DNA from: UBA1081 sp045537555
GTDB lineage: Bacteria > Bacillota > Clostridia > Oscillospirales > Acutalibacteraceae
Reading direction: 5' to 3'
Assembly (NCBI GenBank): GCA_045537555.1
Contig: JAZSPR010000071.1
Span: forward strand, 1 to 38,130
Length of the DNA: 38,130 nt
Shown here: positions 30,717-38,130 of the stretch, piece after piece
Numbering within the stretch: position 1 is the first letter of the stretch
How the letters are laid out: the number at the start of each line of letters is the position of its first letter
The notes under the pieces: model-generated
What the model was told of the DNA's origin: nothing
The model's input: only the letters and a program-made list of their open reading frames with translations
Database searches by the model: none
Position numbers and translations under genes: made by a program

Positions 30717-30737
30717 TTTATAATAGAGGTTTAAATT

Positions 30738-32471
30738 ATGAAACTTGATAAACTTGTCGGCGAGAGATTTAAAGAAAAACCCTCTGATTGCGTGGTAGAC
30801 AGCCATGCGCTTATGGTCAGAGGCGGATATATGAAGTTCGTTTCAAACGGTATTTATTCTTCATATATGCCCCTTCGCCGTATCACAAAGAAAATTGAAA
30901 ATATCATCCGTGAAGAAATGGACAGAATCGACGGTCAGGAAGTTTCTTTCCCCGTTGTTATGCCCGCTTCTCTCTGGGAAGAATCAGGCAGATATCAGTC
31001 AATTGACAATTCACTCTGCCGTTTTAAGGACAGAAACGGTTCGCCCATGGTTCTCGGTATGACTCACGAAGAAGCTGCTGTTCAGCTTGTGCGTGAATAC
31101 GGTAATACATACACACGTTACCCCTTCATGATTTATCAGATTCAGACAAAGTTCCGTGACGAAGCAAGACCCAGAGCAGGTCTTATCCGTGTGCGTGAAT
31201 TCACAATGAAGGATGCTTACTCATTCCACACATCTCAGGAAGACCTTGAGCAGTACTATGCAAAGTGCTATCATGCATATGAAAGAATCTTTGCAAGAGC
31301 AGGTATTCCCGAAACAATTGTTGTTGAGTCTGATTCAGGTATGATGGGCGGTAACATTTCACACGAATATATGCTCCTTACTGCAATCGGTGAAGATTCA
31401 ATTGCTATCTGTCCCGAATGCGGATACAGAGCAAATATGGAAGCCGCAGAAAGCATCATTGAGCCCATGCACGACGATGTAAGCGAAGAACTCACAAAGG
31501 TTTACACGCCCGACCAGCATACAATTGAGGATGTATGTGACTTCCTTAAAGCTGATGCAAAGAAGAGCCTCAAGGCTGTTGTATATCAGAAGAATATGAC
31601 TGATGAATATGTTATTGTATTTATCAGAGGTGACCTTGACGTCAACGAAACAAAGCTGACAAACTTCCTTGGCGAAAACATCCATCCCGCTGTTATTACT
31701 GAAGAAAGCGGAATCAAGGCAGGTTTCATCGGTCCCGTTAATATGGATGCAGAATGCAAACCCCTCATTCTTTTCGATGCATCAGTAAAGGGTTGTAACA
31801 ATCTCGTATGCGGTGCAAACGAAACAGATTACCACTACACAGGTCTTGATATGGACAGAGAATTCCCTGATGCTCAATACCACGATTTTGCAAAGATTAT
31901 CACAGGCGGCATTTGTCCCGTATGTAAGAAAAAGGCAATCACCGTTTCAAGAGGTATCGAAGTAGGTAATATATTCCAGCTCGGTACAAAGTATACCAAG
32001 TCAATGGGTATGTCATACCTTGACGAAAAGGGCGAAAGCCACACACCCATTATGGGTTGCTACGGTATCGGTGTAGGTCGTCTTGCCGCTTCTGTTTGTG
32101 AAGCTCATCATGATGAATACGGCCCCATATGGCCCATGTCAATTGCTCCCTGGCAGGTTCATCTCTGCTGTATGAAGTCAGCTGACGAAGAAGCTCATGC
32201 AGCGGCAGACAAAATGTACGGAGACCTTCAGGATGCAGGTCTTGAAGTAATTTACGATGACCGTAAGGTAAGTGCAGGTTTCATGTTCTCAGATGCTGAC
32301 CTCCTCGGTGTTCCCGTAAGAGTAATTGTCAGCCCCAGAAACCTTAAAGAAAATGTATGCGAAGTCGTTACAAGAGATAAGACTTACAGCGCAAAAGTTC
32401 CCGTTGAAGAAACAGTTGCTACTGTAAAGAATCTTGTAAACGAACTTATGGCAAAGTGTAAAGCTGAATAA
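30738..32471 (+). CDS. proS: Prolyl-tRNA synthetase (bacterial type)
   Basis: A 577-residue class II aminoacyl-tRNA synthetase of normal bacterial length. Motif 2 is visible in KFRDEARPRAGLIRVREFTM (about 135-154) and motif 3 in GCYGIGVGRLAA. Between them lies the editing (INS) domain that removes mischarged alanine (about 235-385), and an anticodon-binding domain follows (about 470-577). Two CxxC pairs (CPECGY and CPVCKK) could hold zinc. No T-box leader precedes it: only 21 bp separate it from the HAD gene, so it is transcribed from the acpP promoter or beyond. It is closed by a strong terminator. Confidence 0.97.
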   Translation: MKLDKLVGERFKEKPSDCVVDSHALMVRGGYMKFVSNGIYSSYMPLRRITKKIENIIREEMDRIDGQEVSFPVVMPASLWEESGRYQSIDNSLCRFKDRNGSPMVLGMTHEEAAVQLVREYGNTYTRYPFMIYQIQTKFRDEARPRAGLIRVREFTMKDAYSFHTSQEDLEQYYAKCYHAYERIFARAGIPETIVVESDSGMMGGNISHEYMLLTAIGEDSIAICPECGYRANMEAAESIIEPMHDDVSEELTKVYTPDQHTIEDVCDFLKADAKKSLKAVVYQKNMTDEYVIVFIRGDLDVNETKLTNFLGENIHPAVITEESGIKAGFIGPVNMDAECKPLILFDASVKGCNNLVCGANETDYHYTGLDMDREFPDAQYHDFAKIITGGICPVCKKKAITVSRGIEVGNIFQLGTKYTKSMGMSYLDEKGESHTPIMGCYGIGVGRLAASVCEAHHDEYGPIWPMSIAPWQVHLCCMKSADEEAHAAADKMYGDLQDAGLEVIYDDRKVSAGFMFSDADLLGVPVRVIVSPRNLKENVCEVVTRDKTYSAKVPVEETVATVKNLVNELMAKCKAE

Positions 32472-32477
32472 AAAATG

Positions 32478-32510
32478 ATCCCTGATTGAAAAATCAGGGA
32501 TTAGTTTTTT
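32478..32510. terminator. Terminator between convergent proS and Cof-type gene
   Basis: ATCCCTGATT (32478-32487) pairs perfectly with AATCAGGGAT (32492-32501), followed by TTAGTTTTTT to the right and preceded by AAAAAA-rich sequence to the left, so it can serve both directions. Confidence 0.85.
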
Positions 32511-33330
32511 ATTCATTTGATTTTATAAACCTCACAACACCATTATTGATATTTGAATCAATAACTCCGTTTGCTTTGAGTTTTACTTCGTCTTTTGCGT
32601 TTGCGACTGCATAGGCTTCGTCGCTTGCCTCAAACATCGGTATGTCGTTAAGATTATCGCCGAACGAGATAACCTTCTCAGCATTGAGGAGTGTTCTCAG
32701 GCGGTTTACGGCGTTTTTCTTTGATGCCGTGCATGAACACACTTCGAGATACCAATGGTCTGTATTGTAAATGTCACGGTAGAATTCAACGTGAAGGTCA
32801 TCGCATCCCGAAAGGACTTCAAATGCCTCTTTCAGCTTTTCTTTTTTGTCGTCGATTGAATAATAAATTATATTCTTATCGAGACATTCTTCAAGGGATT
32901 CAACTTTTGTGAACTTTTTGCCGTAAAGCTGTTCTCTTTCCTTAATGAAAGCCTGAGCAACAGGCGAGTCTGCATTTTCAAAATATGTGTCAAGACGGTT
33001 ATTTTCAACGCAGTAAATAAACCCCGTGCCGATGTGTTTTCTTACTGTATCAATAAGCACTTCTTTGCCGTTTTTGCTGATACTTTCAGTCAGAACATAT
33101 CTGCCGTTTTTGATGTCATATATAGCGACACCGTTCATAAGGATAACGGGTAACTGAATGTTGACATCTTTCAGCATTTTTACAACGGTTGCACTTGTTC
33201 TTGCCGTTGCAACGGTGAAGTTTGCTCCTTTTGCAATCAGTTCGTTAAGCCCCGTGATTGTTTCTTCACTAAGGACAGCATTCTGATTGAGAAGTGTTCC
33301 GTCAAGGTCTGAAATATATAATGTTTTCAT
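32509..33330 (-). CDS. Cof-type HAD hydrolase (HAD subfamily IIB)
   Basis: A 273-residue sugar-phosphate phosphatase-like protein. Motif I is SDLDGTLL (nucleophile Asp 8, acid/base Asp 10), motif II is TVATARTS, and motif IV is SFGDNLNDIPMFE; the C2B cap lies between. Family members hydrolyse various phosphorylated sugars, nucleotides or pyridoxal phosphate, and the substrate cannot be read from the sequence. The ATG at 33330 has AAAGGAAC upstream. That ribosome site directly abuts the terminator of the gene behind it, leaving no room for a separate promoter. Confidence 0.9.
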   Translation of the reverse strand: MKTLYISDLDGTLLNQNAVLSEETITGLNELIAKGANFTVATARTSATVVKMLKDVNIQLPVILMNGVAIYDIKNGRYVLTESISKNGKEVLIDTVRKHIGTGFIYCVENNRLDTYFENADSPVAQAFIKEREQLYGKKFTKVESLEECLDKNIIYYSIDDKKEKLKEAFEVLSGCDDLHVEFYRDIYNTDHWYLEVCSCTASKKNAVNRLRTLLNAEKVISFGDNLNDIPMFEASDEAYAVANAKDEVKLKANGVIDSNINNGVVRFIKSNE

Positions 33331-33340
33331 ATTGTTCCTT

Positions 33341-33373
33341 TAAAAAAGGAGCCGTAAACCGAGTTTACAGCTC
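33341..33373 (-). terminator. Terminator of the beta-helix gene (minus strand)
   Basis: On the minus strand GGAGCTGTAAAC pairs with GTTTACGGCTCC (33348-33373, one G-T pair), followed by TTTTTT (33347-33342). It lies directly before the ribosome site of the Cof-type gene. Confidence 0.85.
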
Positions 33374-33384
33374 CCTTGATTTAA

Positions 33385-34872
33385 TTATTTGTCAAGTTTT
33401 TCGAGTTCGTCGTTACCGTTGCCTGTGAAGAGGTTTTCGAGGAATTCAAAAACAGCTCTCATAAGTTCACCGATTCTTTCAAAGAAACGACCGATGAATG
33501 CGAAGGGATGATCGTCAATCTTGTTGAGGTTTTCCCATTTTGCATAAAGAGTGATATCATCGGAATATGAAACAACAGTATTTGCTGTAATCTGAGTGTC
33601 ATCTTCTGTGTACCAGCCGAGGAAATCAAATCCGTCTCTGGGATTACATGCGGGAAGTTCGCCGAAAGCAAGGTTAACACCGTAAATCTTTGAACCTACG
33701 GGGCATGTGCCGTTACCGGGATCAAATGTTACCTTGATGCAGTTGATAAGAGTAACAACACCGTTTGCACTATAGAATGTTGTTTCGTCATAGTCATTGA
33801 AAAGATAACCCATAACATCTTCTGCTGAGTGGATGAAGCTCATGTCAACTGTATCGCCTTCACGCATAATCTGTGATCTTGAAACACCGAGTTTTGCGCC
33901 TTCGGCAAGTGCGGGGCTGATTGTAACAACTGCGTTATCATCAATATAAACATTTGACTGATATGCGCTGCCGTTATTATCATAAATGTAAGCTGTGCCG
34001 CCGATTGATGCGTTTGCTGTCGGTGAAACAAAAACAGCACCGAAATCAGAAGTGTTTGTGTTGCCTGTGATTGAACCACCGTTGATTGCTGTTATACCTC
34101 TGTTTGCATAAACAGCACTGCCGACATAACCTGTAGCTCTGAGGCTGCATGTACATTCTGTGATTGAACCGCCGTTCATTGTGAACTGTGCAGAATCATC
34201 GTCAACAGAAACAGCACCGCCGTGATAAGCTGCTGCACAGTTTTTGATTGAACCGCCGTTCATAACAAACTGAGCACCTGTGCCGAGATAAACAGCACCG
34301 CCGTTGTCTGCTGTACAGTCAGAAATTTCTACGCCTTCGTTCATTGTTACTACACAGGGATTTGAAAGACCTGCAATTGCTGAACCTGCACGGATAGCCG
34401 CACCGTTATATCCTCTTGCGTTGTTTTTTGTGATAACTGCACCTTTTTCAAGTGTAAGGTAACCGTCAGTTACAACAAATGCTGAGTTTGCATAGCCGGG
34501 GAAGTTGTCTGCATTACCGTCAACAGTCACATTCTTAACTGTAACTTTTGCACCGTTACCTACAATGAACATTGCACTGTCGAAAGTTTCACTTCTTGTG
34601 ATTGTGTATCCGTCACCGTCGATTGTAACATTCTTGTTGAAAACGATTGTAGTGCTGAGAGCCTCAATGTCCTTTACAAGGTCAATTCTGCCGCCGTTGG
34701 TTACAAGCTGAACAGCTTCGGTAAGAGTACCTTCACCTTTTTTTACACCGTATGATGTGAACCATTCTGCTTCGGGAGTTTCTGTTTCTTCAGCAAAAAC
34801 TGAAATGGGAGATACTGAAAGAAGAATGAGCATTGAAAGCATCAATGCAAGTGCTTTTTTGAATTTCTTCAT
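33385..34872 (-). CDS. Secreted right-handed beta-helix protein with an InlB-type (Listeria-Bacteroides) repeat
   Basis: A 495-residue exported protein. Residues 1-27 are a signal peptide (basic start, hydrophobic core, VFAEE cleavage region). Residues of about 60-330 are a parallel beta-helix with repeated short rungs such as VTMNEGVEISDCTADNGGAVYL and FVMNGGSIKNC (polymorphic outer-membrane-like GGAV/NGGS turns; the first is quoted in two parts, ending at SDC and starting at TADNG). One InlB-type repeat follows (about 380-447, GWYTEDDT and ITLYAKWE), then an amphipathic C-terminal helix region. No LPXTG anchor is seen. Such proteins usually bind polysaccharide or host surfaces. The start has AGGAGGA before it and a good promoter. 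Confidence 0.82.
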   Translation of the reverse strand: MKKFKKALALMLSMLILLSVSPISVFAEETETPEAEWFTSYGVKKGEGTLTEAVQLVTNGGRIDLVKDIEALSTTIVFNKNVTIDGDGYTITRSETFDSAMFIVGNGAKVTVKNVTVDGNADNFPGYANSAFVVTDGYLTLEKGAVITKNNARGYNGAAIRAGSAIAGLSNPCVVTMNEGVEISDCTADNGGAVYLGTGAQFVMNGGSIKNCAAAYHGGAVSVDDDSAQFTMNGGSITECTCSLRATGYVGSAVYANRGITAINGGSITGNTNTSDFGAVFVSPTANASIGGTAYIYDNNGSAYQSNVYIDDNAVVTISPALAEGAKLGVSRSQIMREGDTVDMSFIHSAEDVMGYLFNDYDETTFYSANGVVTLINCIKVTFDPGNGTCPVGSKIYGVNLAFGELPACNPRDGFDFLGWYTEDDTQITANTVVSYSDDITLYAKWENLNKIDDHPFAFIGRFFERIGELMRAVFEFLENLFTGNGNDELEKLDK

Positions 34873-34910
34873 GTGAAATATCCTCCTGTCGGAAAAATTT
34901 ATACATCGTT

Positions 34911-34939
34911 ATTATACTATATTCTTTTGCATTTGTAAA
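34911..34939 (-). promoter_or_regulatory. Promoter of the beta-helix gene
   Basis: On the minus strand TTTACA (34939-34934) and a perfect TATAAT (34916-34911) are 17 bp apart, 38 bp before the start codon. Confidence 0.7.
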
Positions 34940-34998
34940 TAAGCAAAACCAATATTTATTAAAAAATAATATATAATGAAAAAAAAGATTATTCACTA

Positions 34999-35028
34999 TT
35001 GACAACAATCAAATTTTAATGGTAATCT
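34999..35028 (+). promoter_or_regulatory. Promoter of the membrane propeller-like gene
   Basis: TTGACA (34999-35004) and TAATCT (35023-35028) are 18 bp apart. The -10 box is weak. The start codon follows 16 bp later, giving a very short leader. Confidence 0.45.
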
Positions 35029-35044
35029 ATTAACAGGTGATTTT

Positions 35045-36469
35045 ATGAAAAAAAATACCGGAAAAAAAGTTTTTATTCTTAAAAAACAGGTTTATATATA
35101 TGCAACGGCAAGCATTCTCGCTGTTGTTCTGCTTTTTGTTGCCTTTTTCGGCATAAATACTGACAAAGAGCTTGTGTTTTATTATTCACCTTCCGAAAAC
35201 GGTGCGGTTATCCTTTCGGGTGACAGTATGCTCAGAAAAACAGTTCCCGGAAAGAGTGTTGCAAGAGTAAGATACTGTAAAGATAAGGTGTCAGGTGCCG
35301 TTCTTATGTCTGAAGGTTCCGCATATTCATTATATTATGTTTCCGGCAATTCAGTTGATAAGATTTCCGATAATTGCACAAGTGATTATGTTTTTGCAAA
35401 TTCAGGCAACAGTATTGCTTATGTTGCAGGTGACGGTTATCTGTATTTTTATGACATCGCAAAAAACAAAACGCTGAAAGTTGACGAAAACGTTATAACC
35501 GTTGCGGTTTCGCCTGACGGAAGCAGGTTGCTTTACAGTAAAACAGAAGGCAATATAACAGGTCTTTATATTTATAATAATAAGAAAACGGTTCATGTTG
35601 CGGATAATTACATCCCGCTTGCTGTTTCGGATGATGCATCAATGACTTATGTTTTATCAAATGACAATGATTTATATGTTCTTGATGCAGGCGGCAATGT
35701 GAAAAGTAAACTGTGTACAGACTGTGACACGGGCATATTCTGTTTTTCGGAAGATGTGAAAACAATTCTCTTCACGGACGGAAAGTATTCATATATTTCC
35801 GATGAGGGAAAGAGCCGTGTGCGAATTGCCCCCGGAAAAGTAGTCCCTGCTTATCTTACTGCAGAGTCATCAATCTGCAATTCATTGGGAAATGTTTATA
35901 TTTACCGTGAAAAGGACCTTTCACAAAGGGTTTATGTTTCGGCAGACGGTGTGAACAGCTATGCACTTTATTATATTAATAAGGATATGACAAGAACCGA
36001 TATTTCTTCGGATGTAAACAGATATTCAATTATTAATAACGGTGTTGTTTATATCAATACAAAAGGTGAAGTGCGTAAATTCAGAAAGAACAAGGATGAA
36101 CTTCTGATAAACGGTGCATCCGATATGCATGCAAGTTCCGACGGAAAATACATATATTATGTCACAAACGGAAATAAACTGTATTCATTCAGAAACGGAC
36201 AGGCAACAATGATTGCAGACGGGCTTGAAAAAATGTATATGGCTGATTCTGACCGACTGTATTTTATAATGACAGACAAGACAATGTATTCCGTTAAAAA
36301 CGGAAAACGCAGCGATCTGATTGATGAAAATGTATACACATGCAGATGCGGTTCCGATGTTGTTTATTACAGCAAAAATTACAGCTCAAGAACGGGCACT
36401 TTTGAGCTTTACGGTACCGAAAAAGAACTTGCTTTCCGTTTTATATCTGATTCACTTACACGAATCTGA
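35045..36469 (+). CDS. Membrane-anchored protein with beta-propeller-like repeats, unknown function
   Basis: A 474-residue protein I do not recognise. A basic N terminus is followed by one membrane segment (about 16-36), and the rest would lie outside the cell. The outer part shows repeated blade-like units of about 40 residues with Tyr/Asp/Gly motifs: VAVSPDGSRLLYSK, LAVSDDASMTYVLS, FSEDVKTILFTDGKYSYIS, and ASSDGKYIYYVTNGNKLYSF. This resembles TolB/WD40-like PD40 repeats. It may sense or scaffold rather than catalyse, since no catalytic motif is seen. It ends at a terminator directly before spoIIAA, so it may or may not belong with sporulation. GAGGTG-type spacing is poor: only ACAGGTGA precedes the ATG. 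Confidence 0.6.
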   Translation: MKKNTGKKVFILKKQVYIYATASILAVVLLFVAFFGINTDKELVFYYSPSENGAVILSGDSMLRKTVPGKSVARVRYCKDKVSGAVLMSEGSAYSLYYVSGNSVDKISDNCTSDYVFANSGNSIAYVAGDGYLYFYDIAKNKTLKVDENVITVAVSPDGSRLLYSKTEGNITGLYIYNNKKTVHVADNYIPLAVSDDASMTYVLSNDNDLYVLDAGGNVKSKLCTDCDTGIFCFSEDVKTILFTDGKYSYISDEGKSRVRIAPGKVVPAYLTAESSICNSLGNVYIYREKDLSQRVYVSADGVNSYALYYINKDMTRTDISSDVNRYSIINNGVVYINTKGEVRKFRKNKDELLINGASDMHASSDGKYIYYVTNGNKLYSFRNGQATMIADGLEKMYMADSDRLYFIMTDKTMYSVKNGKRSDLIDENVYTCRCGSDVVYYSKNYSSRTGTFELYGTEKELAFRFISDSLTRI

Positions 36470-36514
36470 TTTCTAAATTTTTACAATTACATAATAAGAC
36501 AAATTTCTTGAACG

Positions 36515-36548
36515 GCAATCTGTATTATATATACAGATTGCTTTTTTT
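36515..36548 (+). terminator. Intrinsic terminator immediately before spoIIAA
   Basis: GCAATCTGTA (36515-36524) pairs perfectly with TACAGATTGC (36532-36541), followed by TTTTTTTATT. Only a few bases separate the T-tract from the ribosome site ACGGAGGA of spoIIAA. Confidence 0.85.
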
Positions 36549-36566
36549 ATTACGGAGGAAAACGAA

Positions 36567-36878
36567 ATGCAGGTTTTATTCAAAGCCGAAAAGGATGTAC
36601 TTACGGTTTATTTAAGCGGTGATATTGATCATCACACATCAAAAAATATCAGGGAGGCAATAGATATGGAAATGCAGAAAATGATGCCGTCTGTTCTGAA
36701 ACTTGATTTCCGTGATGTTCATTTTATGGATTCATCAGGTGTAGGTCTTGTTATGGGCAGGTATAAGAATGCAATAATATACGGTTGCCGTGTGGTGGTT
36801 TCTCATATTTCTTCAAATGCGGAGAAAATAATGAAAATGTCGGGACTTGAAAAAATTATAACATTTGAAAAGGATTGA
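36567..36878 (+). CDS. spoIIAA: Anti-sigma-F factor antagonist SpoIIAA
   Basis: A 103-residue STAS-domain protein. The phosphorylation loop FMDSSGVGLVMGRYK holds Ser 57, equivalent to the Ser that SpoIIAB phosphorylates and SpoIIE dephosphorylates. Unphosphorylated SpoIIAA displaces SpoIIAB from sigma-F in the forespore. The ATG follows ACGGAGGAAA, 6 bp before spoIIAB. In Bacillus the operon is driven by Spo0A with sigma-H; I found no convincing sigma-H boxes in the short upstream gap. Confidence 0.95.
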   Translation: MQVLFKAEKDVLTVYLSGDIDHHTSKNIREAIDMEMQKMMPSVLKLDFRDVHFMDSSGVGLVMGRYKNAIIYGCRVVVSHISSNAEKIMKMSGLEKIITFEKD

Positions 36879-36884
36879 ATTATT

Positions 36885-37328
36885 ATGAAAAAAATAAACG
36901 AAATGAAACTGACAACAGATGCAAAGTCTGTCAATGAAGGATTCTGCAGGGTTGCCGTGGCATCCTTTGCATCACAGCTTGACCCGACCGTTGAAGAAAT
37001 ATCTGATATAAAGACGGCTGTGAGTGAAGCTGTGACGAATGCGATTGTTCATGCTTATCCGAGCCGCGCGGGAAAAATTTACATAACTGCTTCTCTTACT
37101 GATGAAAATATGCTGGTAGTCAGAATACGTGACACGGGTGTGGGGATTCCCGACATAAAAAAAGCCCGTGAACCGCTTTTTACAACCGGCGGTGATGACA
37201 GAAGCGGACTCGGTTTTTCTGTTATGGAATGTTTTTCCGATAAACTGAAAATCAGGTCTCAGGAAGGTAAGGGAACAACGGTTATAATTTATAAACGGAT
37301 TCGGGGCAGGAATGTAAATGAATCGTGA
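36885..37328 (+). CDS. spoIIAB: Anti-sigma-F factor and serine kinase SpoIIAB
   Basis: A 147-residue GHKL-type ATPase. The N box is in SEAVTNAIVHAYP (Asn 52), the G1 box in DTGVGIPD (about 83-90), and the G2-like loop in GGDDRSGLGFSVM. It binds and holds sigma-F with ATP, and phosphorylates SpoIIAA. The ribosome site before its ATG is weak (AAAAGGATTG), consistent with coupling to spoIIAA. Its 3' end overlaps sigF by 11 bp. Confidence 0.95.
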   Translation: MKKINEMKLTTDAKSVNEGFCRVAVASFASQLDPTVEEISDIKTAVSEAVTNAIVHAYPSRAGKIYITASLTDENMLVVRIRDTGVGIPDIKKAREPLFTTGGDDRSGLGFSVMECFSDKLKIRSQEGKGTTVIIYKRIRGRNVNES

Positions 37329-37989
37329 CATAGGGGAAAGAAACCGTCTTGTTTCGGAAAATATGGGGCTTGTTCACGCATGTGCAAACAGGTTCAGGGG
37401 TCGCGGTGTTGATTATGAAGACCTTGTGCAATCGGGCTGTATAGGTCTTCTGAAAGCGGCTGAAGGCTTTGATGAAACAAGAGGTTTTATGTTTTCAACT
37501 TATGCAGTCCCTGCAATTCTCGGAGAAATAAAAAGAATTTTCCGTGACGGCGGGGCAGTAAAGGTCAGCAGAAGTGACAAGGAAAAAGCACGGGAGCTTA
37601 TGAAAGTGCGTGATGAACTGATAAATCAGCTTGACAGAGAACCTTCAATCAGCGAGCTTGCTGAAAAATCAGGTTTTTCAATAGCCGAAGCATCGCAACT
37701 TTTGTGTGCATCGTTGCCTGTGCTGTCGCTGACTGTTGATGATGAAAACGGGGAGTGTCCTCAAGCTGATATAACTCTCGGTGACACAACAGAAGAAATG
37801 GGTGACAGTATAGCTCTCAAAGCAGCCGTTGAAAAACTGCCTGAAAGGGACAGGAAAATTATTGAATTCCGTTACTTTTCGGGGATGACACAGACCGTTG
37901 CCGCAAAACAGCTCGGAATGACTCAGGTTCAGGTTTCAAGACGGGAAAAGGCTATTCTGCAGGAGCTCAGGAAAAGATTGAGCGGATGA
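37318..37989 (+). CDS. sigF: Forespore RNA polymerase sigma factor SigF
   Basis: A 223-residue sigma-70 family factor. Region 2 (DYEDLVQSGCIGLLKAAEGFDETRG, beginning DYEDLVQSG, and FSTYAVPAILGEIKR) binds core enzyme and the -10 element. Region 3 contains EPSISELAEKSGFS, and region 4 ends with the helix-turn-helix VAAKQLGMTQVQVSRREK that binds the -35 element. It turns on forespore genes after asymmetric division. The ATG lies within spoIIAB behind GGGGCAGG. All five of its Pro codons are CCT, unlike the CCC-rich purine genes. Confidence 0.95.
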   Translation: MNRDIGERNRLVSENMGLVHACANRFRGRGVDYEDLVQSGCIGLLKAAEGFDETRGFMFSTYAVPAILGEIKRIFRDGGAVKVSRSDKEKARELMKVRDELINQLDREPSISELAEKSGFSIAEASQLLCASLPVLSLTVDDENGECPQADITLGDTTEEMGDSIALKAAVEKLPERDRKIIEFRYFSGMTQTVAAKQLGMTQVQVSRREKAILQELRKRLSG

Positions 37990-38012
37990 TAAACAATAAT
38001 TTGTCGAGGTCT

Positions 38013-38130
38013 TTCAAATTCGCAATTTGAAATGCTCAATTCGCAATTTCGGAAGCCCTTCGGGCTTGAATTATATAAATGGGTCAAAGGGCGAAGCCCT
38101 TTCCACAATTGAGCATTGCGCATTGAGAAT
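38013..38130 (+). repeat. Interspersed hairpin-rich repeat, copy B (cut by window edge)
   Basis: Downstream of sigF lies a second member of the element at 1091-1260. It has CAATT/GAATT-rich ends, a hairpin AGCCCTTCGGGCT (38054-38066), and an AAAGGGCGAAGCCCTTT stem (38087-38103). Positions 38078-38111 match copy A in 32 of 34 bases. The middle part is shorter than in copy A, which carries two extra hairpins. The right end may continue past the window. A role as terminator for the spoIIA operon is possible. Confidence 0.7.

Noticed and set aside
30717..30737. T-box leader upstream of proS
   Set aside because: Only 21 bp separate the HAD gene from proS, too short for a T-box, and the conserved T-box sequence is not seen.
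36470..36566. Sigma-H promoter for the spoIIA operon
   Set aside because: I could not find a pair of boxes matching the sigma-H consensus at a proper distance; recorded as an open point instead.
1..38130. CRISPR arrays, tRNA or rRNA genes, prophage or transposase genes
   Set aside because: No regularly spaced direct repeats, cloverleaf-like sequences, rRNA segments or integrase/transposase motifs were seen on reading through the window.

Overview
The window looks like a chromosomal segment of an endospore-forming, low-GC Clostridia-type Firmicute, possibly of the Ruminococcaceae/Oscillospirales kind. The supporting evidence is a spoIIAA-spoIIAB-sigF operon, a Gram-positive division and cell-wall cluster (mraZ to ftsZ), strong AGGAGG-type ribosome sites, and a gut-type GH78 rhamnosidase next to a dockerin-bearing secreted protein. 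The taxon is inferred from gene content; no rRNA gene is present.

Layout. (1) 1-804: short hairpins and a leftward VanY-type D,D-carboxypeptidase. (2) 952-10657: a purine biosynthesis operon, purE-purM-purN-purO-(AICAR formyltransferase)-purD-purL. It is preceded by a consensus promoter, a ZTP (pfl) riboswitch with its terminator, and an interspersed hairpin-rich repeat. The last two steps to IMP are carried by two separate proteins, an archaeal-type PurO cyclohydrolase and a free-standing AICAR transformylase, instead of one fused PurH. PurL is the large single-chain form with its own glutaminase domain. (3) 10660-10955: a compact locus with two convergent consensus promoters, a 27-codon hydrophobic peptide gene, long-range complementary ends, and an antisense transcript unit with its own terminator. 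I read it as a candidate type I toxin-antitoxin system; it is the most novel item here. (4) 10995-15132: accessory genes, namely an XRE regulator divergent from a secreted or membrane-anchored metallophosphoesterase, then a leftward GH78 rhamnosidase and dockerin protein.

(5) 15388-29774: the dcw cluster mraZ-rsmH-ftsL-pbp(SpoVD/FtsI)-murE-murF-mraY-ftsW-murG-murA-ftsQ, then ftsZ from its own promoter. It makes the meso-DAP lipid II precursor and the divisome. murD, murC/murB and ftsA are not in the cluster. MraZ-type repeats lie between promoter and mraZ, and a 38-bp perfect palindrome sits between ftsL and the PBP gene. (6) 29792-32471: acyl carrier protein, a HAD hydrolase and prolyl-tRNA synthetase. 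(7) 32509-34872, leftward: a Cof-type phosphatase and a secreted beta-helix protein. (8) 34999-37989: an unrecognised membrane-anchored propeller-like protein, then the forespore sigma-F switch (SpoIIAA, SpoIIAB, SigF), with a terminator-like hairpin pressed against spoIIAA. (9) 38013-38130: a second copy of the interspersed repeat, cut by the window edge.

All calls are made by eye from motifs, gene order and signals. No alignments, structure predictions or database searches were run.
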